From: Streptomyces actinomycinicus
Lineage (GTDB): Bacteria > Actinomycetota > Actinomycetes > Streptomycetales > Streptomycetaceae
DNA: 64,000 nt
Reading direction: 5' to 3'
Assembly: GCF_016741775.1 (NCBI RefSeq)
Contig: NZ_JAERRK010000001.1
Coordinates: 1-64,000 of the forward strand
A program made the translations under genes and the position numbers. Under the pieces are notes generated by a model. That model was given only the letters and a program-made list of their open reading frames with translations, ran no database searches and was not told where the DNA came from. Below are positions 1 to 8,595 of this stretch, piece by piece; the stretch's first letter is position 1, and every line of letters begins with the position of its first letter.

Positions 1-36
1 TGCAGGCGAGCCCCTGAACCACTCGGGCACACGGCC
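1..36 (-). tRNA. possible 5' half of a tRNA, cut by the left edge
   Basis: Read on the minus strand from position 36 leftwards, the sequence can be laid out as a 7-nt acceptor strand (GGCCGTG), TG at positions 8-9, a D arm CCCG/AGGG containing the AGTGG motif, an anticodon stem strand CTCGC and the start of a loop, CTGCA. If it continued normally the anticodon would be GCA (Cys). Position 21 would be C rather than the usual A, and the 3' half lies outside the window, so this is a structural guess only. Confidence 0.33.
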
Positions 37-212
37 GTGTTCGTGGGACGAACGTACGGGGCCGGCGGCGAGTGGCTCAAGGGGATCGGGCGGGCTGCAA
101 CGGGACTGCCATGCGGCGTTCACGAAGGGGCCGGGGGCGTACGACCAAGGGACCAGGGGAGGTCGGACTCCTGACAGGGGTCAATGCCGGTTGCGGGCCT
201 TACCCTGACCGC

Positions 213-1649
213 ATGAGTGCCCTCGAGTCCCGTGATCCCGCCGTCCTCGCCCCACCCGCCGAGCAGGACGGCGGCGTGCTGAGCCGCTCGTACCGGGCGC
301 TCAGCATCGGCATCGTCTCCGTCGTGCTGCTCATCGCGTTCGAGGCGACCGCCGTCGGCACGGCGATGCCCGTCGCGGCGCGGGAACTGGACGGGCTGGC
401 GCTGTACGCGTTCGCCTTCTCCGGGTACTTCACGACCAGCCTGTTCGGGATGGTGCTCGCCGGACAGTGGTCCGACCGGCGGGGCCCGCTGGGGGCGCTC
501 ACCGCCGGCATCGGTGCCTTCGCGGCGGGCCTCGTCGTCGCCGGGACCGCACAGGTCATGTGGGTGTTCATCCTCGGGCGGGCGGTACAGGGACTGGGCG
601 GCGGACTGGTCATCGTGGCGTTGTACGTCGTCGTCGGCCGGGCCTACCCGGAGCGGCTGCGGCCCGCGATCATGGCGGCGTTCGCGGCCGGCTGGGTCGT
701 ACCGTCCATCGTCGGCCCCCTCGCCTCCGGCGCCGTCACCGAGCACCTCGGCTGGCGCTGGGTCTTCCTCGGCATCCCGGCCCTCGTCGTCTTCCCGCTC
801 GCCCTCGCCCTGCCGCAGATACGGCGGCGGGCCTCGGGCCCGGTGGACGAGGAGACCGGCGCCGGCACCTTCGACCGGCGGCGGATCCGGCTCGCCCTCG
901 CGATCTCCCTCGGCGCCGGGCTGCTCCAGTACGCCGCCCAGGACCTGCGCCCCCTCTCCCTTCTCCCGGGGCTGGCCGGTGCCGCGCTGCTCGTGCCCGC
1001 CGTCCTCGGACTGCTGCCGCCCGGCACCTACCGGGCCGCCCGCGGTCTGCCCTCCGTCGTGCTGCTGCGTGGGCTGTCCGCCGGTTCCTTCATCGCCGCC
1101 GAGTCCTTCGTGCCGCTGATGCTGGTCACCCAGCGCGGGATGTCGCCCACCCTCGCCGGGTTCTCGCTGGCGGCGGGCGGCGGCACCTGGGCGCTGGGGT
1201 CGTTCGTGCAGTCCCGGCCGCGCGTGGCGCCGTACCGGGAACGGCTGATGACCACGGGCATGCTGCTGGTCGCCGCCGCGATCGTCACCGCGCCGAGCGT
1301 GCTCGTGCACTCCGTGCCGGTGTGGACCGTCGCCGTGGCCTGGGGCGTCGGCTGCTTCGGGATGGGGCTGGTGCTCTCCTCCACCAGCGTGTTGCTGCTG
1401 CAGTTGTCCGCCCCCGAGGAGGCCGGTACCAACTCGGCCGCCCTCCAGATCTCCGACGCGCTCTCCAACGTCGTCCTGCTGGCGGCGGCCGGCGCCGCCT
1501 TCGCGGCTCTGGGCGGCGGCAGCACGGCGGCCGGCACCGCCGCCACGGCCGACGGCAGCCGTCCCGCCGCCTATGCCGCCGTCTTCCTGCCGATGGCGGT
1601 GGTCGCGCTGGCGGGAGCCTGGGTGACGCGGCGACTGCGCCGGCCGTGA
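213..1649 (+). CDS. MFS transporter, probable drug or metabolite exporter
   Basis: A 478-residue membrane protein of the major facilitator superfamily. The ATG at 213 is chosen because the membrane-spanning part starts about 25 residues later, and the in-frame extension upstream is basic and unlike a transporter. The cytoplasmic loop between helices 2 and 3 carries the MFS motif GQWSDRRGPLG, followed by regularly spaced hydrophobic helices through to the C-terminus, where a Gly/Ala/Thr-rich loop precedes the last helix. Length and helix number fit 12-14 TM proton-driven exporters of the DHA type. The substrate cannot be read from the sequence. It is followed on the same strand, 169 nt later, by a helicase gene with no obvious functional link. 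Confidence 0.85.
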   Translation: MSALESRDPAVLAPPAEQDGGVLSRSYRALSIGIVSVVLLIAFEATAVGTAMPVAARELDGLALYAFAFSGYFTTSLFGMVLAGQWSDRRGPLGALTAGIGAFAAGLVVAGTAQVMWVFILGRAVQGLGGGLVIVALYVVVGRAYPERLRPAIMAAFAAGWVVPSIVGPLASGAVTEHLGWRWVFLGIPALVVFPLALALPQIRRRASGPVDEETGAGTFDRRRIRLALAISLGAGLLQYAAQDLRPLSLLPGLAGAALLVPAVLGLLPPGTYRAARGLPSVVLLRGLSAGSFIAAESFVPLMLVTQRGMSPTLAGFSLAAGGGTWALGSFVQSRPRVAPYRERLMTTGMLLVAAAIVTAPSVLVHSVPVWTVAVAWGVGCFGMGLVLSSTSVLLLQLSAPEEAGTNSAALQISDALSNVVLLAAAGAAFAALGGGSTAAGTAATADGSRPAAYAAVFLPMAVVALAGAWVTRRLRRP

Positions 1650-1818
1650 GGACGCCGGAGCGAGGCCGCGGTGCTGGCGGGACGGCGGCGGCTGCTGTGA
1701 CGTGGGTCCCACCCGCGGGCGACCCGGGGTCGTTCGCGGGTTGACCGCGGGACTGCGCCGGTAGGGTGGCCCGGTTGTCATACGTAGCCGAGCCGCCCGA
1801 CCCTGATCCACGGAGACC

Positions 1819-3618
1819 GTGACTACCACCGCCGCTTCCTCCGCTCACTCCCACCACCTCTCGCCCGCGTTCCCGGGCCGTGCCCCCTGGGGTACCGCCA
1901 GCAAGCTGCGTGCCTGGCAGCAGGGGGCGATGGAGAAGTACATCCAGGAACAGCCGCGTGACTTCCTCGCCGTCGCCACGCCCGGCGCCGGCAAGACGAC
2001 CTTCGCGCTGACGCTGGCCTCCTGGCTGCTGCACCACCATGTCGTGCAGCAGGTGACGGTGGTCGCGCCCACCGAGCACCTGAAGAAGCAGTGGGCGGAA
2101 GCGGCCGCCCGGATAGGGATCAAGCTGGATCCCGAGTACAGCGCGGGACCGCTCGGCAGGGAGTACGACGGGGTCGCCGTGACGTACGCCGGTGTCGGTG
2201 TACGGCCCATGCTGCACCGCAACCGCGTGGAGCAGCGCAAGACCCTCGTGATCCTGGACGAGATCCACCACGCCGGTGACTCCAAGTCCTGGGGCGAGGC
2301 GTGTCTGGAGGCCTTCGAGCCGGCGACGCGGCGGCTGGCGCTGACCGGTACGCCGTTCCGGTCCGACACCAACCCCATCCCCTTCGTGACGTACGAGGAG
2401 GACAACGCCGGCATCCGCCGCTCCGCCGCCGACTACACGTACGGCTACGGGTCCGCGCTCGGCGACGGCGTCGTCCGGCCCGTCATCTTCCTCTCCTACA
2501 GCGGCAACATGCGCTGGCGCACCAAGGCCGGTGACGAGATCGCCGCCCGGCTCGGCGAGCCGATGACCAAGGACGCGGTCAGCCAGGCCTGGCGTACGGC
2601 CCTCGACCCGCGCGGCGAGTGGATGCCGAGCGTGCTGCGCGCAGCCGACCAGCGGCTGACCGAGGTCAGGAAGGCCATCCCGGACGCGGGTGCGCTCGTC
2701 ATCGCCTCCGACCAGGATTCCGCGCGCGCGTACGCCAAGCTGATCCGGGAGATCACGGGGACGAAGGCGACGCTCGTGCTCTCCGACGACGCCGGTGCGT
2801 CGAAGAAGATCGACGAGTTCAGTGACAGCGACGACCGGTGGATGGTCGCCGTGCGGATGGTGTCCGAGGGCGTCGACGTGCCGCGGCTCGCGGTCGGCGT
2901 CTACGCGACCACCATTTCGACCCCGCTGTTCTTCGCGCAGGCCGTCGGGCGTTTCGTGCGGTCCCGGCGGCGCGGCGAGACCGCGTCGGTGTTCCTGCCG
3001 ACCGTGCCCGATCTGCTGACCTTCGCCAACGAGATGGAGGTGGAGCGGGACCACGCCCTCGACAAGCCGAAGAAGGAGGGCGAGGAGGACCCGTACGCCG
3101 AATCCGAGAAGGAGATGGAGGAGGCGAACCAGCAGCAGGACGAGGACACCGGTGAGCAGGACATGCTGCCCTTCGAGGCGCTGGAGTCCGACGCCGTGTT
3201 CGACCGGGTGCTTTACGACGGCGCCGAGTTCGGCATGCAGGCCCACCCCGGGAGCGAGGAGGAGCAGGACTACCTGGGGATTCCGGGGCTGCTGGAGCCC
3301 GAGCAGGTGCAGTTGCTGCTGCAGAAGCGGCAGGCTCGGCAGATCGCGCACAGCCGGAAGAAGCCGGACAGTGAGGCGGACCTGCTGGAGCTGCCGGCCG
3401 AGCGGCGGCCGGTGGTCACGCACAAGGAGCTGATGGAGCTGCGGAAGCAGCTGAACACGTTGGTCAGCGCGTACGTGCATCAGAGCGGTAAGCCGCACGG
3501 GGTGATCCACACCGAGCTGCGGCGGCTGTGCGGGGGGCCGCCGAGTGCGGAGGCCACGGCGGGGCAGTTGCGGCAGCGGATCGACAAGGTGCGGGAGTGG
3601 GCCACGCGCATGCGGTGA
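1819..3618 (+). CDS. superfamily 2 DEAD/DEAH-box helicase
   Basis: A 599-residue SF2 helicase starting at a GTG with GGAG just upstream. Domain 1 has the Walker A box ATPGAGKTT (Lys about 59), the Walker B DEIHH (Asp about 147, an unusual DEAH variant) and motif III LTGTPFRSD. Domain 2 has the motif V/VI region ending in QAVGRFVR, giving the arginine finger. After about residue 420 there is an acidic, Glu-rich segment and a charged helical tail not seen in minimal helicases. The family unwinds DNA or RNA using ATP; this actinobacterial type, resembling the type III/UvrB-like helicase fold, has no firmly established substrate. The gene stands alone, with a GC-rich hairpin after the stop. Confidence 0.85.
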   Translation: MTTTAASSAHSHHLSPAFPGRAPWGTASKLRAWQQGAMEKYIQEQPRDFLAVATPGAGKTTFALTLASWLLHHHVVQQVTVVAPTEHLKKQWAEAAARIGIKLDPEYSAGPLGREYDGVAVTYAGVGVRPMLHRNRVEQRKTLVILDEIHHAGDSKSWGEACLEAFEPATRRLALTGTPFRSDTNPIPFVTYEEDNAGIRRSAADYTYGYGSALGDGVVRPVIFLSYSGNMRWRTKAGDEIAARLGEPMTKDAVSQAWRTALDPRGEWMPSVLRAADQRLTEVRKAIPDAGALVIASDQDSARAYAKLIREITGTKATLVLSDDAGASKKIDEFSDSDDRWMVAVRMVSEGVDVPRLAVGVYATTISTPLFFAQAVGRFVRSRRRGETASVFLPTVPDLLTFANEMEVERDHALDKPKKEGEEDPYAESEKEMEEANQQQDEDTGEQDMLPFEALESDAVFDRVLYDGAEFGMQAHPGSEEEQDYLGIPGLLEPEQVQLLLQKRQARQIAHSRKKPDSEADLLELPAERRPVVTHKELMELRKQLNTLVSAYVHQSGKPHGVIHTELRRLCGGPPSAEATAGQLRQRIDKVREWATRMR

Positions 3619-4056
3619 CCCCGCCTGTGCCCACCCACCCACCGACTCGGCCGGTCGACAGGCGCCCCCCACGGGGCTTCGCCCCGGACCCCGACGACGG
3701 CTTCGCCCCGGCCCGGGCGTGACTGCGGCTTCGCTCCGGGCCAACGGAAAGTCGGGCTGTTCGCTTTGGTTCGGGTGTTTGTTCGGTGTGCGTATCCGGA
3801 CGAATGGAGGCAGGCCGGATCTGGCCTTGCCCGGATTCTGGACGAAGACTTCCGCTCAGCGAACCGGCTTCGCTACTGTCCCGCTACGCACACGCCCCGT
3901 GGCAGCGCCGCCGCGGAGCGCAGCCGTGAAGCGACTAGGCCCGCAGCCGCCGGGCCGTTCTGCCGATCGGCGGCCTCTGAAGCGCGTCGCCGACGGGACT
4001 CGGTGACGCATCGCCGCTCGGGGTCCGCCGACCTCACCACCAAAGGAGTGGGCGTC
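3619..4056. other. intergenic stretch with a terminator-like hairpin
   Basis: No gene is supported here. Just after the helicase a GC hairpin with arms at 3672-3677 and 3681-3686 (CGGGGC and GCCCCG, loop TTC) could end transcription. The rest is a GC-rich leader towards the IclR gene; codon use in an upstream extension of that gene is poor, so it is not taken as coding. Confidence 0.4.
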
Positions 4057-4698
4057 GTGACCGCGGAGACCTCTCAGACGCTCGACCGGGGACTGCGTGT
4101 CCTCAAACTGCTGGCCGACACGGACCACGGGCTGACCGTCACCGAGTTGTCCACCAAACTGGGTGTGAACCGGACCGTGGTGTACCGGTTGCTGGCCACG
4201 CTGGAGCAGCACGCGCTCGTACGCCGGGACCTGGGCGGCCGGGCCCGCGTCGGACTCGGGGTGCTGCGGCTCGGGCGGCAGGTGCATCCGCTGGTACGGG
4301 AGGCTGCGCTGCCCGCGCTGCGGTCGCTGGCCGAGGACATAGGGGCGACGGCACACCTGACGCTCGTCGACGGGAGCGAGGCGCTGGCCGTTGCGGTGGT
4401 GGAGCCGACGTGGACCGACTATCACGTGGCCTACCGGGCCGGGTTCCGGCATCCGCTGGACCGGGGCGCGGCGGGCAAGGCGATCCTCGCCGCGCGGCAG
4501 TCGCCGTCCGCCGATCCCGGGTTCACGCTGACGCACGGTGAGCTGGAGGCCGGCGCGAGCGGGGCTGCCGCCCCGTTGGTCGGGGTCACCGGGGTCGAGG
4601 GCAGCGTGGGTGTGGTGATGCTGGCGGACGCGGTGCCGGAGCGGGTGGGGGCGCGCGTGGTCGAGGCGGCACGAGAGGTCGCGGAAGCCCTCCGCTGA
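4057..4698 (+). CDS. IclR-family transcriptional regulator
   Basis: A 213-residue regulator. The GTG at 4057 is preferred because AAAGGAG ends at 4047, nine bases upstream; an in-frame GTG at 4048 touches the ribosome site. Residues 1-60 form the winged helix-turn-helix of IclR proteins (LTVTELSTKLGVNRTVVYRL), and the remainder is the effector-binding domain, with the DRGAAGKAIL segment typical of the family. The protein is about 40 residues shorter than most IclR members. IclR proteins bind a small carboxylate or aromatic ligand and repress or activate nearby catabolic genes. No clear target is adjacent; the next gene on the strand is the M20 deacylase 444 nt away. Confidence 0.85.
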   Translation: MTAETSQTLDRGLRVLKLLADTDHGLTVTELSTKLGVNRTVVYRLLATLEQHALVRRDLGGRARVGLGVLRLGRQVHPLVREAALPALRSLAEDIGATAHLTLVDGSEALAVAVVEPTWTDYHVAYRAGFRHPLDRGAAGKAILAARQSPSADPGFTLTHGELEAGASGAAAPLVGVTGVEGSVGVVMLADAVPERVGARVVEAAREVAEALR

Positions 4699-4740
4699 CC
4701 CAGACGCCCGGCACGCCCACGACAGTGAGCGGCCGGGCAG

Positions 4741-4955
4741 CGCCCCGAAGGGTCGCGGGGAACTGCGCGACCAGCCACCCCCGACCCGCACCCGGCCACG
4801 CCGCGCCGTCCACGACAGTAAGCCCCCGAAGGGGCGCGGGGAACTGCGCGCCCGGCCACCCCCGACCCGCACCCGGCAACGGCGTCACGTCACCACCTGC
4901 TCGCCCGCCCGGCCATCCCCGACCGCACCCGGCAACGGCGTCACGTCACCACCCC
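4741..4955. repeat. imperfect direct repeats between the IclR and M20 genes
   Basis: Two copies of a Streptomyces-type intergenic repeat with core GGAACTGCGCG begin near 4742 and 4822, each followed by an ACCCGCACCCGG tail. The tail plus CAACGGCGTCACGTCACCACC then recurs at about 4861-4896 and 4917-4953. The same GAACTGCGCG core appears on the other strand in the array at 40.7 kb, so this is a dispersed family. The rest of the gap, to 5142, shows no gene. Confidence 0.6.
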
Positions 4956-5142
4956 CCTTGGCCGCCCAGCCAACCCCATCCCCCACTCTTTGGCCGATCG
5001 GCACACCCCCTCGGTCTTCCCGGTTGCGCATCATCAAAGGCACGCCCGGATGCTCGCCGGACTACAGCGTCCGCGGCCTCCACGGTCCGCCGTGCCCGGT
5101 GCGTCAGTTCGCCGTACGCCCAGCCCGAGGAAGACCACCGGT

Positions 5143-6198
5143 ATGGCCCCTCTCGATCTCACCGCCGACGTCGTCAGCCTGACCCGGGCCCTCGTCGACC
5201 TGCCCTCCGAGAGCGGGCAGGAGGGTCGTATCGCGGACGCCGTCGAAGAGGCCCTCGGTGCCCTGGCCCACCTCACCGTGGACCGCGTCGGCAACTCCGT
5301 CATCGCCCGCACCGACCTCGGCCGGCCCGAACGCGTGTTGCTGGCGGGGCACTTGGACACCGTGCCGGCCGCCGGGAACCTGCCCTCCCGGCTCGCCGGC
5401 GGCCGGGTGTACGGGCTCGGTGCCTGTGACATGAAAGGCGGGGTCGCGGTCGGCCTGCGCCTCGCCGCGACCCTGCCGGAGACCGCCCGTGACGTCACCT
5501 ACGTGTTCTACGAGTGCGAGGAGGTCGAGGGGGAGCGCAACGGGCTGGGGCGGATCGCCGCCGCCCGGCCGGGGCTGCTGGAGGAGGCCGGCCTCGCCGT
5601 CCTCATGGAACCGTCCGACGCCGGTGTCGAGGCCGGCTGTCAGGGCATCCTCACCGCGGACATCGTGATCGAGGGCGCCCGCGCGCACACCGCCCGCGCC
5701 TGGCAGGGCGTCAACGCCGCGCACAGGGCGGGACGGGTGCTGCAGCGGCTCGACGCGCACGTCCCGGAGCGGGTCGTGGTCGACGGCCTGGAGTACCGGG
5801 AGGGGCTCGGCGCCGTCGCCGTACGCGCCGGGGTCGCCGGGAACGTCGTGCCCGACGAGTGTGTCGTGACCGTCAACTGCCGCTTCGCCCCCAGCCGTTC
5901 GGCCGCGGAGGCGGAGGCGTACGTGCGCGGGCTCTTCCCGGAGTACGAGGTCCGGGTCACCGAGGTCGTCGCCGGTGCGCTGCCCCACCTGGACCGGGTC
6001 GGCGGCCTCGTCGCGGCGCTGGGCGCCGAGCCGCGCCCCAAGCTCGGGTGGACGGACGTGGCGCGGTTCGCGGCGTTGGGTGTGCCCGCCCTCAACTACG
6101 GTCCCGGTGATCCCTCGCTGGCGCACACGGCGGGCGAGTACGTGCCCGTCGGCCATCTCGGACGGTGTGAGGCCGGGCTCAGGGCGTGGCTCCGCTGA
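5143..6198 (+). CDS. M20-family N-acyl-amino-acid deacylase (DapE-like)
   Basis: A 351-residue dinuclear zinc hydrolase of the M20 family. The ATG at 5143 has AGGAAG nine bases upstream. Metal and catalytic motifs are present: HLDTVP (His about 70), the bridging Asp in GACDMKGG (about 96) and the ECEE pair (Glu about 126-127) that supplies the general base. It is closest in look to succinyl-diaminopimelate desuccinylase, so lysine or peptidoglycan DAP synthesis is one possible job. Its neighbours, a PucR regulator, a COG3375-type GNAT and an N-succinylamino acid racemase-like enolase, suggest instead that it removes the succinyl group from N-succinyl-L-amino acids. Its 3' end overlaps the convergent PucR gene by 20 nt. 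Confidence 0.8.
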   Translation: MAPLDLTADVVSLTRALVDLPSESGQEGRIADAVEEALGALAHLTVDRVGNSVIARTDLGRPERVLLAGHLDTVPAAGNLPSRLAGGRVYGLGACDMKGGVAVGLRLAATLPETARDVTYVFYECEEVEGERNGLGRIAAARPGLLEEAGLAVLMEPSDAGVEAGCQGILTADIVIEGARAHTARAWQGVNAAHRAGRVLQRLDAHVPERVVVDGLEYREGLGAVAVRAGVAGNVVPDECVVTVNCRFAPSRSAAEAEAYVRGLFPEYEVRVTEVVAGALPHLDRVGGLVAALGAEPRPKLGWTDVARFAALGVPALNYGPGDPSLAHTAGEYVPVGHLGRCEAGLRAWLR

Positions 6199-7729
6199 GC
6201 CCTGCCAGCACCCGCAGCTGGAGCCAGAGCACCAGGCTCTCGTCGGGGTCGTCCAGGTCGATCCCGGTGTGCTGCTGGACCTGCCGGAGACGGTAGCGGC
6301 AGGTGTTGGGGTGCACGGCCAGCAGCCTGGCCGCGCCCGCCATGTCACAGCCCGCGTCGAACCAGCACACCAGCGTGCGGGCGTACTCGGTGCCGTGCCG
6401 GGCGTCGTACGCCAGCACCCGCCGCCAGCCGCCCGCGCTCAACTCCCGCCGCTCGGACATCACCTCGGACAGGCGCAGCAGGGTCACCCGGGCCCGGACC
6501 TCGTCCACCTCGGCCACCGGCAGGTCCGCGTCCAGCACGCGCAGCACCAGGTCCGCGTCCGCCCGGGAGTCCGCGAGCCCCTCCGCGCCCGGCACCATCT
6601 CGCCCAGCGCCGCCCGCACCGGCACCCGCAGCGCGAGTCCCGCCCGGCCCACGATGTCCTCGGCGAGCCCGCGGTGCCGCTCGCCGGGGCCGGGCAGCAC
6701 CGCGTACACGACTCCGTCCACCAGCACGCACGCGTGCCGGCCGTACCGGGCCTCGCACTGCAGGCGTACGACGTCCAGCAGGCGCAGCGCGGTGCGTTCG
6801 GCGTCCGGGACGCTCGCGGCGGAGCCCGGCACGAAGGCCGCCACCCGGGCGGGACCGCCGACACCCAGGCGCGCGGCGGCCGTCGCGGCGTCATCGGCCG
6901 TGCCGTCCAGCAGCCGGTGCAGCAGCTCGCTGCCCCGGTGCCGGACCAGCTCCCGCGCGGCACGCGCCCGCAGGAGCAGCAGCGCGGCGGTGGAGGCACC
7001 CTGGGCGAGGGTGTCCTCGGCGTCCGGGACGAGCGAGCCGCCGTCGACGACCCAGATCGAGCCGAGGGTCTCCCCGCCGGCCCGTACCGCCGTCGCCAGC
7101 CGGGGCAGGTCCGCATCGGTCAGGGCGGGCAGCCGCACCGGCCGGTCGGCCGCGAACATGCGCCGGTACTGCTCGGTGTTCATGGCGCTGACCGGCACCT
7201 GCCGGCCGAGGATGCCCTGCCGGCGGTCCTCGTCCACCGGCTGGCCGGGGACCGTGGAGTAGGCGAGGATCCGCTGCCGGGCGTCCTCGATCGCGGTGGC
7301 CCCGCCGGTCGCCGTGGCGATCGCGTCGGCCAGCGCGAACAGGTCGCCCAGCCCGGTGTCGGCGCCCGCGGCGGGCCGGGCGGCGATGGCCGAGGCCAGC
7401 AGCAGATGGACGTGGTGCCAGGCCGCGTCCTCGGCGACCGACAGCAGGGCCACGCCGTGCGCCTCCGCCTGGGCGGCCGGGGCGCCCTCGCCCCGCACCA
7501 CCACCCCGGTCAGCCCGGCCTGCGCCGCCGCCCGCAGCAGCGGCCCCGCCTCCGCCGCCCGCACCCCGACCGCCAGCAGCAGCGCCCCGGGCATCCGGGG
7601 CAACGGGTCCCGGCCGTCGTACAGCACCGCCTCGGTGACCGGCGCCGCGGGGCCGGCCGGGGCCGCGTGCACGCGCAGGGCGGGACCGCCGACGACGTCC
7701 AGGAGGTCGCCGAGGGTGCAGGTGTCCAT
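6179..7729 (-). CDS. PucR/CdaR-family transcriptional regulator
   Basis: A 516-residue regulator read from an ATG at 7729. The N-terminal third is the PucR ligand-sensing domain (starting TLGDLLDVVGGPAL), a GGDEF-like CdaR segment occupies the middle, and the C-terminus holds the helix-turn-helix MAGAARLLAVHPNTCRYRL characteristic of PucR/CdaR proteins. Members respond to nitrogen-rich metabolites such as purine breakdown products or amino acids. The gene diverges from the GNAT-racemase operon across a 101-nt gap that contains a perfect inverted repeat, and it converges on the M20 gene, so it probably controls this amino-acid-conversion cluster. Confidence 0.85.
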   Translation of the reverse strand: MDTCTLGDLLDVVGGPALRVHAAPAGPAAPVTEAVLYDGRDPLPRMPGALLLAVGVRAAEAGPLLRAAAQAGLTGVVVRGEGAPAAQAEAHGVALLSVAEDAAWHHVHLLLASAIAARPAAGADTGLGDLFALADAIATATGGATAIEDARQRILAYSTVPGQPVDEDRRQGILGRQVPVSAMNTEQYRRMFAADRPVRLPALTDADLPRLATAVRAGGETLGSIWVVDGGSLVPDAEDTLAQGASTAALLLLRARAARELVRHRGSELLHRLLDGTADDAATAAARLGVGGPARVAAFVPGSAASVPDAERTALRLLDVVRLQCEARYGRHACVLVDGVVYAVLPGPGERHRGLAEDIVGRAGLALRVPVRAALGEMVPGAEGLADSRADADLVLRVLDADLPVAEVDEVRARVTLLRLSEVMSERRELSAGGWRRVLAYDARHGTEYARTLVCWFDAGCDMAGAARLLAVHPNTCRYRLRQVQQHTGIDLDDPDESLVLWLQLRVLAGLSGATP

Positions 7730-7773
7730 GAGTGCCCCCAGTCGGTGGTTGGCGGATGGTGCAACGAACCTTG

Positions 7774-7792
7774 GCATCCGTTGGCCGGATGC
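7774..7792. promoter_or_regulatory. inverted repeat, candidate PucR operator
   Basis: A perfect 7-bp inverted repeat GCATCCG-TTGGC-CGGATGC lies in the divergent gap between the PucR gene and the GNAT gene. A further CGGATG half-site starts at 7753. The position and symmetry suit autoregulation and control of the GNAT-racemase operon; the assignment to PucR is inference. Confidence 0.5.
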
Positions 7793-7830
7793 ACAACACG
7801 TATGCCCGCGGGGCCTCACAGACTCGTGCC

Positions 7831-8595
7831 ATGGCAGCAGGAACGACGACCGACCGGGTCACCGTACGTACCGTCCACGACGTCGCGGGGCTCGCGGCCG
7901 TCGCCGACCACTTCAGCGACGTCTGGCGCACCCCCCGCTCCGCACCGCCGTACCCGGCCGAGGTGCTGCACAGCCTGGTGCACGCCGGCGGCGCGGTGCA
8001 CGCGGTCTACTCCGGCCGGCGGCTGGCCGGAGCCGCGGTGGCCGTCCTCGGCGCGGAGCACAGTACGTACTCGCTGGTGGCCGCCGCCGAGCGGGGACTC
8101 GGGCATCCACTGAAGCTGGCCCAGCGGGACTGGGCCGCCGGCCTCGGCGCCCGCACCATGCGCTGGACCTTCGATCCGCTGGTCGGCCGCAACGCCCGCT
8201 TCAACCTGGACAAGCTCGGCGCCGCCGGCACCGACTACCTGGTCGATTTCTACGGCCCCATGACCGACGGCGTGAACGACGGCGACGAGAGCGACCGGCT
8301 GGCGGTGACCTGGGACCTGACGGCGCCGGCCGCGCCGTACAGCGCCGCACCTCAGGGGCCCGTGGTGTGCAGCGCGCCCGACGGCGGGCCCCTCGCCCGG
8401 CGCCACGGCCGGCACCTGTGGTGCCGGGTCCCGCAGGACGTCGTCGCGCTGCGCGCCGCCGACCCGGCGCTGGCGCTGCGCTGGCGGCGGGAGGTGCGCC
8501 ACGTGTTCCTGGACGCCTTCCTGGAGGACTTCCGGGTCACCGGGATGTCCCGCGACGGCTGGTACACCCTGCACCGGACGGAGGAGGCCGCGTGA
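7831..8595 (+). CDS. GNAT acyltransferase, COG3375 type (candidate D-amino-acid N-succinyltransferase)
   Basis: A 254-residue protein of the GNAT superfamily, of the conserved group found with N-acylamino acid racemases. It starts at ATG 7831. Features of the group include the HYxS-like opening (ADHFSDVWR), a central MRWTFDPLVGRNARFNL segment and the NLxKLGA motif that follows. In Geobacillus a linked GNAT of this kind succinylates D-amino acids from succinyl-CoA, the entry step of the N-succinylamino acid racemase pathway. Here its stop codon overlaps the start of the racemase-type gene by 4 nt, so the two are translationally coupled. The exact acyl donor is inferred from context. Confidence 0.72.
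   Translation: MAAGTTTDRVTVRTVHDVAGLAAVADHFSDVWRTPRSAPPYPAEVLHSLVHAGGAVHAVYSGRRLAGAAVAVLGAEHSTYSLVAAAERGLGHPLKLAQRDWAAGLGARTMRWTFDPLVGRNARFNLDKLGAAGTDYLVDFYGPMTDGVNDGDESDRLAVTWDLTAPAAPYSAAPQGPVVCSAPDGGPLARRHGRHLWCRVPQDVVALRAADPALALRWRREVRHVFLDAFLEDFRVTGMSRDGWYTLHRTEEAA

Noticed and set aside
1285..3744. An 819-codon minus-strand open frame
   Set aside because: It is antisense to the helicase gene, which has all SF2 motifs; the antisense product has none.
3766..4056. N-terminal extension of the IclR regulator
   Set aside because: The added 97 residues are Arg/Ala-rich without family similarity, and a ribosome site immediately precedes the GTG at 4057.
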